Positions 32,376-43,510 of a stretch of 64,000 nucleotides of DNA are shown here, piece after piece. How positions within the stretch are numbered: the stretch's first letter is position 1; every line of letters begins with the position of its first letter. Source of the DNA: Arcuatula senhousia (Eukaryota; Mollusca; Bivalvia; Mytilida; Mytilidae); the NCBI GenBank assembly GCA_963971305.1, contig OZ020303.1, positions 31,298,106-31,362,105 on the forward strand, read 5' to 3'. The translations under genes and the position numbers were made by a program. The notes beneath the pieces were generated by a model that saw only the letters and a list, made by a program, of their open reading frames with translations, was not told where the DNA came from and searched no databases.

Positions 32376-32866
32376 GTCCCGTGCGGGGCCCGGGTGGCGA
32401 ATAGGCCCGCAGCAGAGCCTAGCTTGTCGTAAGAGGCGACTAAGGGTCTTGGGATTCTGACGTCGGGTCAGTGCTCAGCCCACAGAGCGACCAAGTGTGT
32501 ACCCTAGGTGGCTGAATAGGGTGGCCCTCGTCCGCGGGGGTTGTCAGGTCTATAATACGGAAACCCTGACCGCCGACCATAGTGGGCCAACGTGTGTGGA
32601 GAGTGCCACGCTTCATGCACGTAAAAGACCCCTTTGTGGACCGCCCAGTAGTGCACCACATAGGCTAAATTTTCCGCCCCTACCCACGTCTCCCCTTTTC
32701 CTGTGGTGCTTCAAAATTTACCGTTCTTTTGTATCCAATCCCACCCACATATTTCATTTATCATCATCGTTTCATGTTCATTTTATCACCCTTTTCATGT
32801 TCATCGCCTGTGGATAACCTATATAGCGTTGCACGGGCGTAAAACACCAACTCACTCACTCACTCA
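32376..32866 (+). mobile_element. family A SINE-like element, full length, perfect 12-bp target duplication
   Basis: Runs from GTCCCGTGCGGGGCCCGGGT to CAACTCACTCACTCACTCA. CCTTTTAATCAA is present at 32364-32375 and 32867-32878. The sequence is close to that of 56083-56576 and suits as a reference copy: 5' head with TGGCGAATAGG, middle with CTGACCGCCGACCATAGTGG, and a 3' third rich in CATTT/CATGTTCAT. Confidence 0.93.
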
Positions 32867-32878
32867 CCTTTTAATCAA

Positions 32879-34303
32879 CCCTTTAATATATAGCCAAATT
32901 CCCGCTGCATTGAAAGTAAAGCAGTAACAACTAACATGGGTTTTCCCTTATTAGCTTTGCAAGTCTTAACGGCAAATATCTATCCCTTATGACGTATACC
33001 GTTACCACAATTTGCAAATGACATATTCTTTTAAATGATCAATCAAAGCCATTACAATAACCATCTTTGAACTAACATAATTTTTTTCAGCTTATAAATA
33101 TATGCTACGTTCGATGCGCGATTGGTCTACAAGACTCATAAGAAACACTTCAGCCAAATGATTGAGGTCCAAAGTAAATTAGTATATGTGCATTGTACAA
33201 CATAGAACCATAAGTGCATGTGACAAGCCTAAATGCAAAAACAAATGTTTGCTTCTAAAGCATATAATAAAGCAGTCGTAGATTTTTTTTCAGCGTCCAA
33301 TTATTTTTTTTTTTGGTGGGGGGGGGAAGGGGGGGGTTAAAATATTATAAAGAATTATACATTAATGACGCACATGTTACATGTAGCATAAAAGGTTTGT
33401 GTCATTTTTGTCTTTTATGAAAGTTTTTACCATGACTTATGGCAACCATATTCTTAAAAAAGATACAGTGAATCAGAAGTAGTTTCGAACATTTAAATGA
33501 CATCATAGGTACACTATCACATCCTAGACGGAAAATGCTTTTCCATTTAATTACATTATCTTTAAAAGATGTTAAATGTTAAGTTACTACATGTTTGTAT
33601 ATATGTGGTAATAAGTTTTCTATTGCTCGTAGTAAAATAATGGATCCGTCTCAAAGTTGCCCTATGATATTTAGTCAAGTAGAGTTAATCAAAATGTTTT
33701 ATACGAACATCTTTTTATGCAAAAAAAAAAAACAGTATTTACGACCTTTAAATGAACTTACAATGATCATTTAAAATTTTTAATATTGTTTGTTTTTACA
33801 TTTAAACATTGCATATTTAAGAGTTTGTTTTTACATTAAATATTGCATATTTAAAAACTCATATTTAAAATAAAAGATCCAAAGACTGATTCGTGTTATT
33901 GAACGATTGCATAACGAATTTAAGGTTTAATATAAAGTAGACCCATATCTATAACCCCCAAGGCTAGAAATTAAATACATAACTGTCTCTAGAGTTTGCG
34001 TGTAGTCGTTCCACTAATGCTATCACAGGGGGCTTGAAGAACTCAGGACGGTAGCTATTTGCTCACTCACATGCATGTTCGCCTCCTGGATGTTCAGCAA
34101 GGGGTCTAACGATTTCTTTTCAGTGAAAGTGTAGACCTATGACGCTTATCTGCTTACCAGTTCAACCTTTAAATGACCTTTAATAAAATATAGATATGTT
34201 TTTAAGCTTTAACAGTAGTTTTATTGTATCTTAAGTTACCAACAAATACTTCTAGATTACATAGCATGCAATTAGTTAGATCATGCGTCAAGCATTCGAC
34301 CAG
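32879..34303. other. AT-rich region with a T/G homopolymer tract
   Basis: Contains a run of T followed by G (about 33306-33342) and otherwise nothing recognisable. No protein-like open frame. Confidence 0.4.
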
Positions 34304-34957
34304 GGGTGGTGTTCTCGAAGCTGTCCTAAGAAAGGCCATAAGAAGGGTATTTAGGCAAATAGTTAGGAATGACTAAAGAAATGCTTAGGCGTGTTCTCGA
34401 AGCAATCTCAGTAACTTCTAAACTTAGGCACTCCTAACTATATTTTCATTCTATTTAAACGGCAGGTGAAAACACGACTACATGAAAAAAGTTCAATTAA
34501 TAATCGATGATTTCTTGTGTTTGTTTTTGTTTAGCAATTAAAACTGAACATATGAAGAAAAAAATAACAAGTTAATGAAGAAATGATACTTATATAAGAT
34601 AATATATTATCATTATTTACGCCGTATACTTCTAACATTGTTGATATATTTTTTAATAACATAAAGCATTCAAAATCTATTCCTGACAACATATTGGTGT
34701 TTCTTGCATACCGGTATATGTATAACATAATTTTCAGCTAAATTCGGTATCAGAAATTAATTATTTAGACTATATTTAAAATTGGAATACGTTTGGAACG
34801 TCTTAAGTCACCTACCTAGGTGTCCTAAAGTTAGGAGAAAAATTACGGAGTATCCCAAATTGAGAGACCTTCGAGAACATGACTTAAGTTTAGGAAGCCT
34901 CTAAAGACAGACTTGGGAAGGGCCCTAAAGATAGGAATGCTTCGAGAACACCACCCC
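34304..34957. mobile_element. 654-bp MITE with 19-bp perfect TIRs
   Basis: GGGGTGGTGTTCTCGAAGC at 34304-34322 and its exact inverse at 34939-34957. The subterminal regions are dense in TCCTAA/TTAGGA on both sides. The interior is AT-rich without coding. The flanks (CCA and AGT) do not form a clear target duplication. The ends resemble those of 62369-63180 (GTGTT--CGAAG-TGTC-TA), so both belong to one MITE group, possibly PIF/Harbinger-like by the GGG start, which I cannot confirm. Confidence 0.75.
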
Positions 34958-35039
34958 AGTTGTACAATTTATCAAAAGAGTTTTACTACATCGAAAAAAA
35001 CATCTAACGTCTAAAACACGGAAAGGGTGGATTATAAAA

Positions 35040-35235
35040 TTATTATTATTTTAAAGCCTTCAATGTGACCAGTGGTCGCTGCTCGCTGTTTTTCAATTGG
35101 CCCCTGGATTAAAAATAAATTACATATGATTCAAAGAAAATAAATTACATATGATTCAAGCCCAATCCTAAAGTGCAATGAAAGACCATCTTCTTGACAA
35201 AAAACAATTAACATAAATTCGACTAAATACAAATA
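35040..35235 (+). repeat. family D dispersed repeat
   Basis: GCCTTCAATGTGACCAGTGG, CGCTGCTCGCTG, CCCCTGGATTAAAAATAAAT, GCAATGAAAGACCATCTTC. An 18-bp block (AAATAAATTACATATGAT) is duplicated inside this copy. Confidence 0.6.
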
Positions 35236-37228
35236 CAAATATAGTTATATTTCAGGAAGATAGATAATGAATTCATAAAAATATTTCTATTTTAGCATTT
35301 ATTGCAATTTATTCGTATAAAATGATATAATGATGTTAAATTATGGATTGCTTTACACTTACATGTCGCAAGCAGGAAAAATTCGGCTATTCTAGATTAC
35401 CATGAAATGACGAGAAAACGATTTTTGACTGCCAGAATTGATTAGGTCAGGCAAACTATTAAGTTTAGTTTAAACTTATTTATCCTGATTTGGGAAACAA
35501 GCTCTATGCTTTTGAGATTTCCTCTCCAGTTTTCATTTTGTAAGTGTGGCCTTTGTTGAGGCTCCCAATGAGCACACTCCTATAGAACTCTACATGGGAG
35601 TTTGTAACATCTTTATTATGCATGGGGGATACAGGGGGCAACCATTTTTTGTCCATTCCGAAAGACAAGCTTTTTTTAGACCATTCTCGCAAACGGAATT
35701 TAGAGGGAGTTGGAAAATTGGTTCATGAAATTTTCACCGCTGTTAAGGGTCGTACTACGAACCTTGGTGATTGTAGCCCTAAGATAAAGTAAATTCACAT
35801 ATTTAATTCTACTTTAAACAAAAATTCTGAATAGGGATGACCAAAGTCTACATGTTCCAAAAAGGAACATAACAGATCAATAATCCTGTCAAAAATGTAG
35901 GTTAAGTTAATTGAAACAAATATTAAATAATCATTTTGGATTCACATAGTTTTTTGTGACTGACAGAGATATGATACAAACTATTCAATTTTAAGGGTAC
36001 ACGATGACATTAATCTCTACCTGAAAACCCACAATCTGCTGTCAAAACAAAGGTATTCAACACCTTAATCTTATGAAAAGAGATATGGGTGATTTATACA
36101 TACAGGTAGACAACAATAGATTTGCCAATTTAGCGATAGTTAAAAGTCAAATGTTTTGTTTTGTTTGATATAACGTAACGGGTTTGATTTAGTGAAGACC
36201 TCATAGTATAAAAATGAGAATTGTATTTGAGGGAAATTATATACGCAGGGGAGAAACTTGTTTTATTGTTATATATGATAAGGTCTCTGATGGGGGTAAA
36301 ATGTTATTTCAATGGCCAAAGGGAGTGGGTAAATTCGCCTTTGGGGGTATTATTCATCAAGCTGTTGTGGTTTCTGAAAACGAAAAAGGGAATATTTGTA
36401 AATATTTATGTATGACGTTGGCTGTCCATTGTTTATGACAAAATATTTTATGGCATAAAGAATACTTATTCCATCTCAAGCAGCACTTGCACACATTTAA
36501 TACATAAATGTATGCATTAGATAACCGTTGAATACTTTGCAAGTAAAATTCTACTAAAAGCACTGGTTTTAAAGCCTTAAAAGCAGAACAAGCAGATAAA
36601 TTTTAAAATATTTAGCTATTTATAGAAATAAACTTATTTGTATATTTTATTAACCATAAAATTCCAAAAACAATTTTTGACGACAAAAACACTAGCAAAC
36701 AGCTTGTTTGGAGTAGCATTCTTTTTATTTCTATATGTTTTTACAAATGCTTAAATTAATTGATCAATTTAGCTAAGAATTTATATCTTTCATTTTCTAT
36801 ATTTTCATCTGCGTATTCTTTTAATATAAGACTTTTAAATTCATGACTTGATCAAAGGAATCGTTCCATCACCATTTATATGATATATTGTACATTTATC
36901 ATTTAAATGTTTGTATGTTGACCCTTGAAACTGTTACGGGCCTATACTAATTCTCGTATATGCCACCTGCTAATGAAGATTTTCAAGACATTAAGATCGT
37001 CATCTCGCCATGCATAAAGCGGACCACCATACAAGGTACATGGCCCTTTGGTTTCGATAAAAATTCAACAAAAAAGAATGAATACAAATTACTTTTATTG
37101 CGGAAAGCAATATATAAAAGATCACATAAAAAAGTTTGGTATTAATACAACTGTGTATAGAGTACAGAGAATTCAAACTTGGGGCTTATTATCAATTAGT
37201 TGATTATTAATTAGAACGGAGTTTGGTG
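35236..37228. other. AT-rich region with one coding-like island
   Basis: Apart from 35504-35722 nothing is recognised. Open frames at 36214-36438 and 36960-37145 lack any identifiable feature. Confidence 0.4.
35504..35722 (-). pseudogene. unidentified coding-like fragment
   Basis: Stop-to-stop the minus-strand frame has 72 codons. The product has normal amino-acid balance unlike the surrounding AT-driven frames: FGMDKKWLPPVSPMHNKDVT, HVEFYRSVLIGSLNKGHTYK and a final MKTGEEISKA before TAG (35504-35506). The G/C content is visibly higher than in flanking DNA. There is no natural ATG at its start, so it looks like an exon or a remnant of a gene or transposon. I do not recognise the family. Confidence 0.35.
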
Positions 37229-37240
37229 TGTTGATACAAG

Positions 37241-37738
37241 GGCGAGTGTGAGTGAGTGAGTGAGTTGGTGTTTTACGCCCGTGCAACGCTTTATAGGTTA
37301 TTTACAGGCGATGAACATGAAAAAGGATGATAAAATTATCATGAAATGATGATGATGATGATGATGATGATAAATGAAATATTGGGATGGGGTGGGAAAC
37401 AAAGGAACTGTTAATTTTATAAAACCACATGTAAAGGGGGCAGAAAATTTAGCCTATGTGGGTGACTACTTGGCGGTCCACAAAGGGGTCTTTTACGTGC
37501 TTGAAGGGTGGCACTCTCCCCACATGTTGGCCCACTGTGGTCAGCGGTCAGGGTTTCTGTATTATATACTTGAAACCCCGCGGACAAGGGCCACCCTATT
37601 CAGCCACCTAGGGTACACACTTGCTCGCTCTGTTGGCTAAGCACTGACCCGACGTCAGAATCCCAAGACCCTTAGTCACCTCTTACGACAAGCTAGGCTC
37701 TGCTGGGGGCCTTTCGCCACCCGGGCCCCGCACGGGAC
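37241..37738 (-). mobile_element. family A SINE-like element with (GAT)n expansion
   Basis: Full minus-strand copy, from tail GTGAGTGAGTGAGTTGG to GGGCCCCGCACGGGAC. The GATGATGAT stretch of the family is expanded to about eight units (37352-37372). Flanks GTTGATACAAGG (37229-37240) and GCTGATACAAGA (37739-37750) match at 10 of 12, an aged target duplication. Confidence 0.85.
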
Positions 37739-37751
37739 GCTGATACAAGAG

Positions 37752-38289
37752 TGAGACCATTACATATCAGCTCAGTTAGACGCCTGTCCAAGATAGTTGG
37801 ACACGTTGCTGTTCTATTACAGAGATTTGAAATAAAGTTTGATAAAGAAAACCTGGAATAGTAGTGAGTTTTCGGACCGCTATATCATGATCATTAATTT
37901 CCTTAAATGTTTTTTTTTGTCTTCGTTTGCAAGTATAAAAAACATTCAATTTTCGATATTAGCAAATTCGATCCGCGTACCTCAAAACATGACTACTGTT
38001 GCTAAACAAAACATTGATATTGGCATATCGCTCCAAAAGTTTTTATTTATTAAAAGTTCTTCAAACTCTCACTTTTTGGGACAGTCCCCCCTTAATTTTC
38101 AAAATTATCAATGATCAGAGTTGTACGCTTTATCTTGAAAACTATAAATTAATAGCCTACTTTTCTCTGGATTATTTGATTTGCAACCTACCAAAGTTTT
38201 GATTCAAATGCTGTTGATTAAAAATAAAAATAATTTTATTGGTATCGTTTTGAAGACACATCAAAGCTTTTAAATTATCCGTTTAAATT
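37752..38289. other. unassigned spacer
   Basis: Open frames 37839-38114 and 37999-38202 overlap in different registers and look like chance. No repeat recognised. Confidence 0.35.
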
Positions 38290-38520
38290 TCAAAATTGTC
38301 AAAACCCTAAGGTTCCTCCTACCCCAGACATAGGTTGATCATCATAGTAATAATTCGGTTCCCAGTTTGGTATTTTTAGTTTTATTGTTCTATGCTATTC
38401 ATAATCATATAGTGTTTGACATTTTCAATATTTTTGGTAGAGCGCATTTGATGAGTCTTGAATAGACGAAACGCGCGTCAGGCATAGAAAAAATTATTGT
38501 CTGGAACTTTGTTGTCATTT
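38290..38520 (+). repeat. family E repeat, single unit part
   Basis: AAAACCCTAAGGTTCCTCC, CAGACATAGGTTGATC, TTGGTAGAGCGCATTTGATG, TAGACGAAACGCGCGTCAGG, GTCTGGAACTTTGTTGTC. It corresponds to the second half of one unit plus the conserved core of the 59499-60640 array. Confidence 0.7.
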
Positions 38521-38874
38521 TTATTTGGTTCCATGCGTTTTGTTCAGCTGATTTTAAGATGAACTATAATAGTCTAAATTTTCTGAAGTTTCTTTTCAGC
38601 CTTTTTATCAATTTGTACTTATTTTTCTTTTAAATCTTTGAAACAACGAAAGAGTTTGCTTTGACAATGTTTTTACTTTTGTCTCTCAATTTCGTGAAGT
38701 ATCATGACCGCCACGTAAAAACAACCCCAAAAAACAGGTTTGATAACATTTTGTTGCTTATAGGTGTATATATGAAAACGCAGTACATCGTAGGAGAAAA
38801 AGTAGTCAATATGAGGTACTGTATCTTTAGAATAACATGCAATACACAATTAAATTTGGAATTTTCTTGAAGAC
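38521..38874. other. unassigned spacer
   Basis: No gene or repeat family recognised. Confidence 0.35.
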
Positions 38875-39905
38875 TATGAAAATGAAAAGGATGATAAAAT
38901 GAATATGAAATGATGATGAGAAATATTGGGATTGAACAGTACATTTTGAAGACCACGGGAAAAGTGGAGAGATGGGTAGGGGCCGAAAATTTAGCCTATG
39001 TCATGCACCTTTAAGTGGTTCACAAAGGGGTCTTTTACATGCACAAACCGTGGCACTCTCTACACACATTGGCCCATTGTGGTCAGTGACGGGAAACAAA
39101 GAAACAGAACATTTTGAAAACCACTGTAGAGGGGGGAAGGTGGGTAAGGGTAGAACTTCTTCGCGGTCCATAAAGGGACCTTTTTCGTGAAAAAAAGCGT
39201 GGCAATCTCCAAACACGTTGGCCTACTGACCCCGTGCGGGGCCCGGGTGGCGAATATGCCCACAACAGAGCCTAGCTAGTCGTAAGAGGCGACTAAGAGT
39301 CTTGGGATTCTGACGTCGGGTCAGTGCTCAGCTTACAGAGCGACCAAGTGTGTACCCTAGGTGGATGAATAGGGTTGCCCTCGTCCGCGGGAGTTGTCAG
39401 GTCTATAATACGGAAACCCTGACCGCTGACCATAGTGGGCCAACGTGTGTGGAGAGTGCCACGCTTCAAGCACGTAAAAGACCCCTTTGTGGACCACCAA
39501 GTAGTGCACCACATAGGATAAATTTTCTGCCCCTACCCATCTCTCCCCTTTTCCTTTGGTTCTTCATCGTTTCTTTGTTTCCCACCCACCCCTATATCTT
39601 AGTTATCATTATCATTTCATGTTCATTTTATCATCCTTTTCATGTTCATCGACTGTAAATAACCTCTATAGCGTTCTACGGGCGTAAAACACCCAACTCA
39701 CTCGCTCACTGACGTTGGCCTACTGCACTAAGGGTTTCCATATTAAAGACCTGGCACCCTTTGCGGACGAGGGCCACCTAGGTTACACACTTGGTCGCTC
39801 TGTTGGCTGAGCAGCAACCCGTTGTCCGAATCCCAAGACCCTAAATAGCTAGGCAAGCTATGCTCTGCTGCTGGCCTATTTGTCTCCCGGGCCCGCACGG
39901 GACTA
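38875..39905 (-). mobile_element. family A SINE-like (minus) interrupted by a plus-strand A copy
   Basis: 38875-39228 is the 3' part of a minus-strand A element in which an internal block (from the GGAAACAAAG region to the GTGGCACTCTC region) is present twice (about 38935-39085 and 39090-39225). 39726-39905 is its 5' part (CTAAGGGTTTCCATATTAAA, then GCCCGCACGGGAC). They are separated by a plus-strand A copy flanked by ACGTTGGCCTACTG. Confidence 0.75.
39229..39711 (+). mobile_element. family A SINE-like inserted within another A element
   Basis: From ACCCCGTGCGGGGCCCGGG to CCAACTCACTCGCTCACTG. The duplicated target ACGTTGGCCTACTG (39215-39228 and 39712-39725) is itself family A sequence on the minus strand, so this copy jumped into an older A copy. 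A 20-bp deletion near TTCTTCATCG distinguishes it. Confidence 0.88.
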
Positions 39906-40104
39906 TGATGTTAAGAAAAATAGCGAGACGTAATTTATCGCCATGTCTTTTTCCCTTGCTTGCTTAAGTCCCCGTTTTCTGTCACATACTACTTCCGGTT
40001 ATCCGTGTTCTTCCAGAAGCTGAAGAACCTTATATGAGATTTTCATGAAAGCACTGATATGAAAGTAATTTAAGGCACAAGTACTGTCAAACTCTAATAT
40101 CATT

Positions 40105-40275
40105 TCAGATCTTTCTGAATGTATTTAAAAGTTTCCGTTCGGAAGGAATTTGTGTATTGTGTTTCTTCGTGTGGTCATGTTTGTGTTTACCGGTTTTGTC
40201 GTTGCCCTTTCAAACTGTTGCCACTCGAATGCCCCATTGGTGCCTCTTTGCTTCTTACAATAACCAAATATATCA
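40105..40275 (+). repeat. family C 3' terminal fragment
   Basis: GTGTTTACCGGTTTTGTC, TGCCCTTTCAAACTGTTG, CCCCATTGGTGCCTCTTTGC: the last ~120 bp of the C tail, with a diverged upstream part. Confidence 0.55.
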
Positions 40276-40386
40276 GGTTGAAAATAGAAATAATTGAGAG
40301 CCTGAAATCGTTATTTCACACTTATAATAGCTTTAAAATAGTAAGACCCACGTGCTTATCTTGTCAGTTGAAGCCTAATAAAGATC

Positions 40387-40600
40387 ACACAGACACCTGA
40401 CATCAGGTCAGGTCGCTTTGCCAACAGAGCGACTGGAATGTGTGTCCGACGTGGTTGAATTGGGCAGCCCTGTCATAATGAATGCCAGAGTCGTCAGGCT
40501 GTAAAAGTCTTGACCGCAAACCATAGTTGTGCACCGTGTTGGAAAAAATGTCACGTTCCTCGCATTTTAAAGAACCCTAGAGTAAGTATCGAACAGACAC
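40387..40600 (+). mobile_element. family B SINE-like, internal fragment
   Basis: ACCTGACATCAGGTCAGGTC, GGTTGAATTGGGCAGCCCTG, GACCGCAAACCATAGTTGTG, CACCGTGTTGGAAAAAATG, TAAAGAACCCTAG. Both the first ~90 bp and the 3' half are missing. Confidence 0.65.
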
Positions 40601-40841
40601 TTTATCTTAAACGCCATGCAAGAGGAGCAAGCTTTGCTTTGTTTAAAAATAATTCAAGGGTCACGATTTTAAAAGATATCACCTTTTGAATATATCATTT
40701 TTAATCTGTGCAATTCAATTGGTTTTAAAAAAAATCTTTTCTGAGTATCAGGACCTCATAAAGTAATTTATACTGTAACTAGACATGTAGAGTTAATCTA
40801 TTGGATGTTATACAAATTAACATTTAAACTTTTTAATGTTA

Positions 40842-41499
40842 TTAAAGACATAGAACCTATCAATTTCGTATTTTTTTACATTGAATAAAAAGTACATATA
40901 TTAAAAATATACTATCTAAAACTTACCTTTACCAACTTAAAAACTGAGTGTTTTGCAGTTTTCTATAAAATAATCTTATTTTAATTATTCGCTTTGATTA
41001 GATATTGTCCAGCATAAATATTTACATTTAGTAAACTGGGTACTGTTAAACTGAGAAACGAAATGTAACCAAACGAGGCGAAGAGAAAACAAAATGGGTA
41101 AATTAAGAAAAACGACTGGTGTCGGCTAAAATCGATTCAATTTTCCTTTTTAACAGTTTCGCTTGATTTTGTTTCCTTTCTAAATACAGATTTCGGTGGC
41201 TAATTTCACTGTTTACGTTTCCTTCTTAACCGATATCGTTTTTGTGCAGCTCCGTTTCGTTTGGTTACTTTTTGTTTCTCAGTTTACCAGTACTCGCAAG
41301 TGTTTACATTCTATAATTAGTTTGTCCTCTTTTTTGACACTGCGTTTTTTTCATCAGTTTTCCGTCAAAAAGAATACTTTCTGGCAGGTTTTTTGAAAAT
41401 TTAACAGTTTCTTCAAAGGTTTTACAATTGTATTCTTCAAATAGTGTGAATTTTAGTATTTTTGAAAAATTGCCAAAATGATAGGTTCTATGTCTTTAA
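40842..41499. mobile_element. 658-bp TIR element with an inner second inverted repeat
   Basis: The ends TTAAAGACATAGAACCTATCA (left) and its inverse (right, TGATAGGTTCTATGTCTTTAA) are perfect over 21 bp, and weaker inverse similarity continues inward. A second pair lies inside: ACTGAGAAACGAAATGTAACC (about 41050-41070) against GGTTACTTTTTGTTTCTCAGT (about 41262-41283). No coding frame; the 66-codon frame at 41196-41396 spans the inner arm. Class unknown. The flanks do not show a convincing target duplication. Confidence 0.7.
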
Positions 41500-41564
41500 A
41501 TATCGGGTGATAAATCAAGGCTCCTGAGAGCTTTGTTGCTGAATTACTATTTGATACAAGCAGA

Positions 41565-42835
41565 GAGCCACAAATGGGACATTAAGTGTCAAATATCCGA
41601 CAGGGCAACGACAAAATCAGTAAATACGAACGAGAAAAGCGCGAAGTAACACCAAACATTATAACATAATCAACCGAACATAAATCAAAAAGACGAACTC
41701 AAGTCGTAACTCGGGTGCTCTGGAAGAGTAAGCAGTTCAATCTTGCTATAGCACACCCGTCGCGCTGCCAACTGTCAATTGAACGAGCCAACTCTGGTAA
41801 ACGAAACAAAAACAAAACTTTATGACAAACCAACATCTGTACTCATCTTAGAGATGGAAATCCCATGTTTGTCTATGAGCGCATTATGTCTTCCGTATAA
41901 TTTCTAGAGTGAAGACGGCAACCGAGGAGCAACATAAAGAAGCAGAGGTTACCTTATGTTAGCAATTATTGTGTCGTCAGACGTGTCGCACTTCCAAAGA
42001 AATCGATGTAAGACCCACACGCCCTGGAATCACGATTAAAATGTGATACGTAAACCCATTAAGCTAGAGCGGTCGGAATCCAATGTTTGTCTATGAGCGC
42101 ATTATGTCTTCCGTATAATTTCTAGAAAAAAAGACAGCAACCGAGGAGCAACATAAAAAAGAAGAGGCTACCTTCTGTTAGCAATTTTCGTGTCGTCAGA
42201 CGTGGCACTCTTCTAAAGAGTGAGTGAGTGAGTTGGTGTTTTACGCCCGTGCAACGCTATATAGGTTATTTACAGGCGATGAACATGAAAGGGATGATAA
42301 AATGAACATGAAAGGATGATGATAAATGAAATACGGGGTGGGGTGGGAAACAAAGGACCGGTAAATTTTGAAGAACCACAGAAAAAGGGGAGAGGTGGGT
42401 AGGGGCGGAAAATTTAGCCTATGTGGTGCACTACTGGGCGGTCCACAAAGGGGTCTTTTACGTGCATGAAGCGTGGCACTCTCCACACACGTTGGCCCAC
42501 TATGGTCGGCGGTCAGGGTTTCCGCATTATAGACCTGACAACCCCCGCGGACGAGGGCTACCCTATTCAGCCACCTAGGGTACACACTTGGTCGCTCTGT
42601 GGGCTGAGCACTGACCCGACGTCAGAATCCCAAGACCCTTAGTCGCCTCTTACGACAAGCTAGGCTCTGCTGCGGGCCTATTCGCCACCCGGGCCCCGCA
42701 CGGGATCTCTTCTAAAGAAATCGATGTGAGACCCACAAACTCTAGAATAACGATTTAAATGTGATACGTAAACCCAATAAGCTAAAGCGGTCGGAAAGTT
42801 GCTACACAAGAAAAGAAAGTTGACAATTGGAAAGT
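41565..42835 (-). pseudogene. family C copy with internal duplication, interrupted by an A SINE
   Basis: The minus-strand C tail (41570-41800 on the plus strand: GACAGGGCAACGACAAAATC, TTGCTATAGCACACCCGTC) is followed by reverse-transcriptase remnants in reverse. The block from GTTTGTCTATGAGCGC through AGAAATCGATGTAAGACC to AGAGCGGTCGGAATCC occurs twice (about 41865-42070 and from 42085 onwards), the second copy being split by the A element at 42220-42706. Near 42796 GTTGCTACACAAGAAAAGAAAG continues the same reverse-transcriptase order. Dead copy. Confidence 0.65.
42220..42706 (-). mobile_element. family A SINE-like element, full length, perfect 12-bp target duplication
   Basis: Minus-strand copy with CTCTTCTAAAGA at 42208-42219 and 42707-42718. 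It is inserted in the duplicated reverse-transcriptase segment of a C copy (CTTCCAAAGAAATCGATG elsewhere), giving an internal empty-site paralogue at about 41988-42006. Confidence 0.93.
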
Positions 42836-43138
42836 TGGTGTTTAAGGCCTCGCAACACTATATAGGTTATTTGAAGGCGATGAACAAGAAAAGGATGATA
42901 AAATGAACATGAAATGATGATGATTTGAAATATGAGGGTGGGATGGGAAACAAAGGAAACAGCAAATTTTGAAGAACCGCAGGAAAAATTTAGCTTTTGT
43001 GGTGCACTACTTGGCGGTCCACAAAGGGATATTTTACGTGATAGGGTTTCCTTATTTAAGACCTGACATCCTTTGTGGACGAGGGTCATTTAGGTTACTC
43101 ACTCAGGCTCTGTGGGCTGAGAACCAACGCGATGTCCA
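42836..43138 (-). mobile_element. family A SINE-like, internally deleted
   Basis: GTTGGTGTTTAAGGCCTCGC, CTATATAGGTTATTTGAAGG, GCACTACTTGGCGGTCCAC, TTTACGTGATAGGGTTTCC, GGACGAGGGTCATTTAGG. The region between CGTG and TAGGGTTTCC is deleted and the 5' end is missing. It is joined to a plus-strand C fragment at about 43139. Confidence 0.6.
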
Positions 43139-43510
43139 AATTTTACGGAAGACATCAAGCACTTATAGACAAATATGGGATTTCGATTTCTCAGATGAGT
43201 GCAGATGTTGGTTTGTCCTAGGGTTTTGATTTGTCCTCCTTCACCAGATTTGACACACTGATTTGACTGTTGGCAACGCTACGGGCGTGCTATAGCAAGC
43301 AGAAACTGCTTACTCTTCCGGAGCACCTAAGTTCACTCTCGTTTCGACTTGAGTTCGCGTTGTTGATTGGTATTCAGTTATTTTTGTGTTTCCATGTTTT
43401 ACATGTTGTCTGTTTTTGTCCCGTTCTTGTTGGTCTTTAGTTTAGTTTAGTCTCTGCCCTTTCGGACTTTTGACATTCGGATACCCCATTGGTACCTCTG
43501 CTTCTATCAA
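43139..43510 (+). pseudogene. family C reverse-transcriptase end plus 3' tail
   Basis: Starts AAATTTTACGGAAGACATCA (the KFYGRH region), stays in frame with the intact copy through DKYGISISQM, and continues as the full tail to ATTGGTACCTCTGCTTCT. Compared with 26225-26600 it has few differences, so it is a comparatively young 5'-truncated insertion. Confidence 0.7.

Noticed and set aside
32440..32817. Open frames of 73 and ~106 codons on opposite strands that recur in A copies (for example 25003-25224, 42421-42642, 56203-56526), looking like a conserved protein family.
   Set aside because: They coincide with family A copies, change length with every small indel, occur on both strands at once, and A has the marks of a non-coding retroposon.
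32376..32866. Family A as a DNA transposon, because CCCGTGC near the 5' end is the inverse of GCACGGG near the 3' end.
   Set aside because: The inverted words are short and internal, the 3' end is a simple-repeat tail, and duplications are ~12 bp; a retroposon explains more.
33306..33342. T-run followed by G-run as a possible assembly seam or regulatory tract.
   Set aside because: No change in flanking content; simple homopolymers of this kind are common, and nothing else supports a function.
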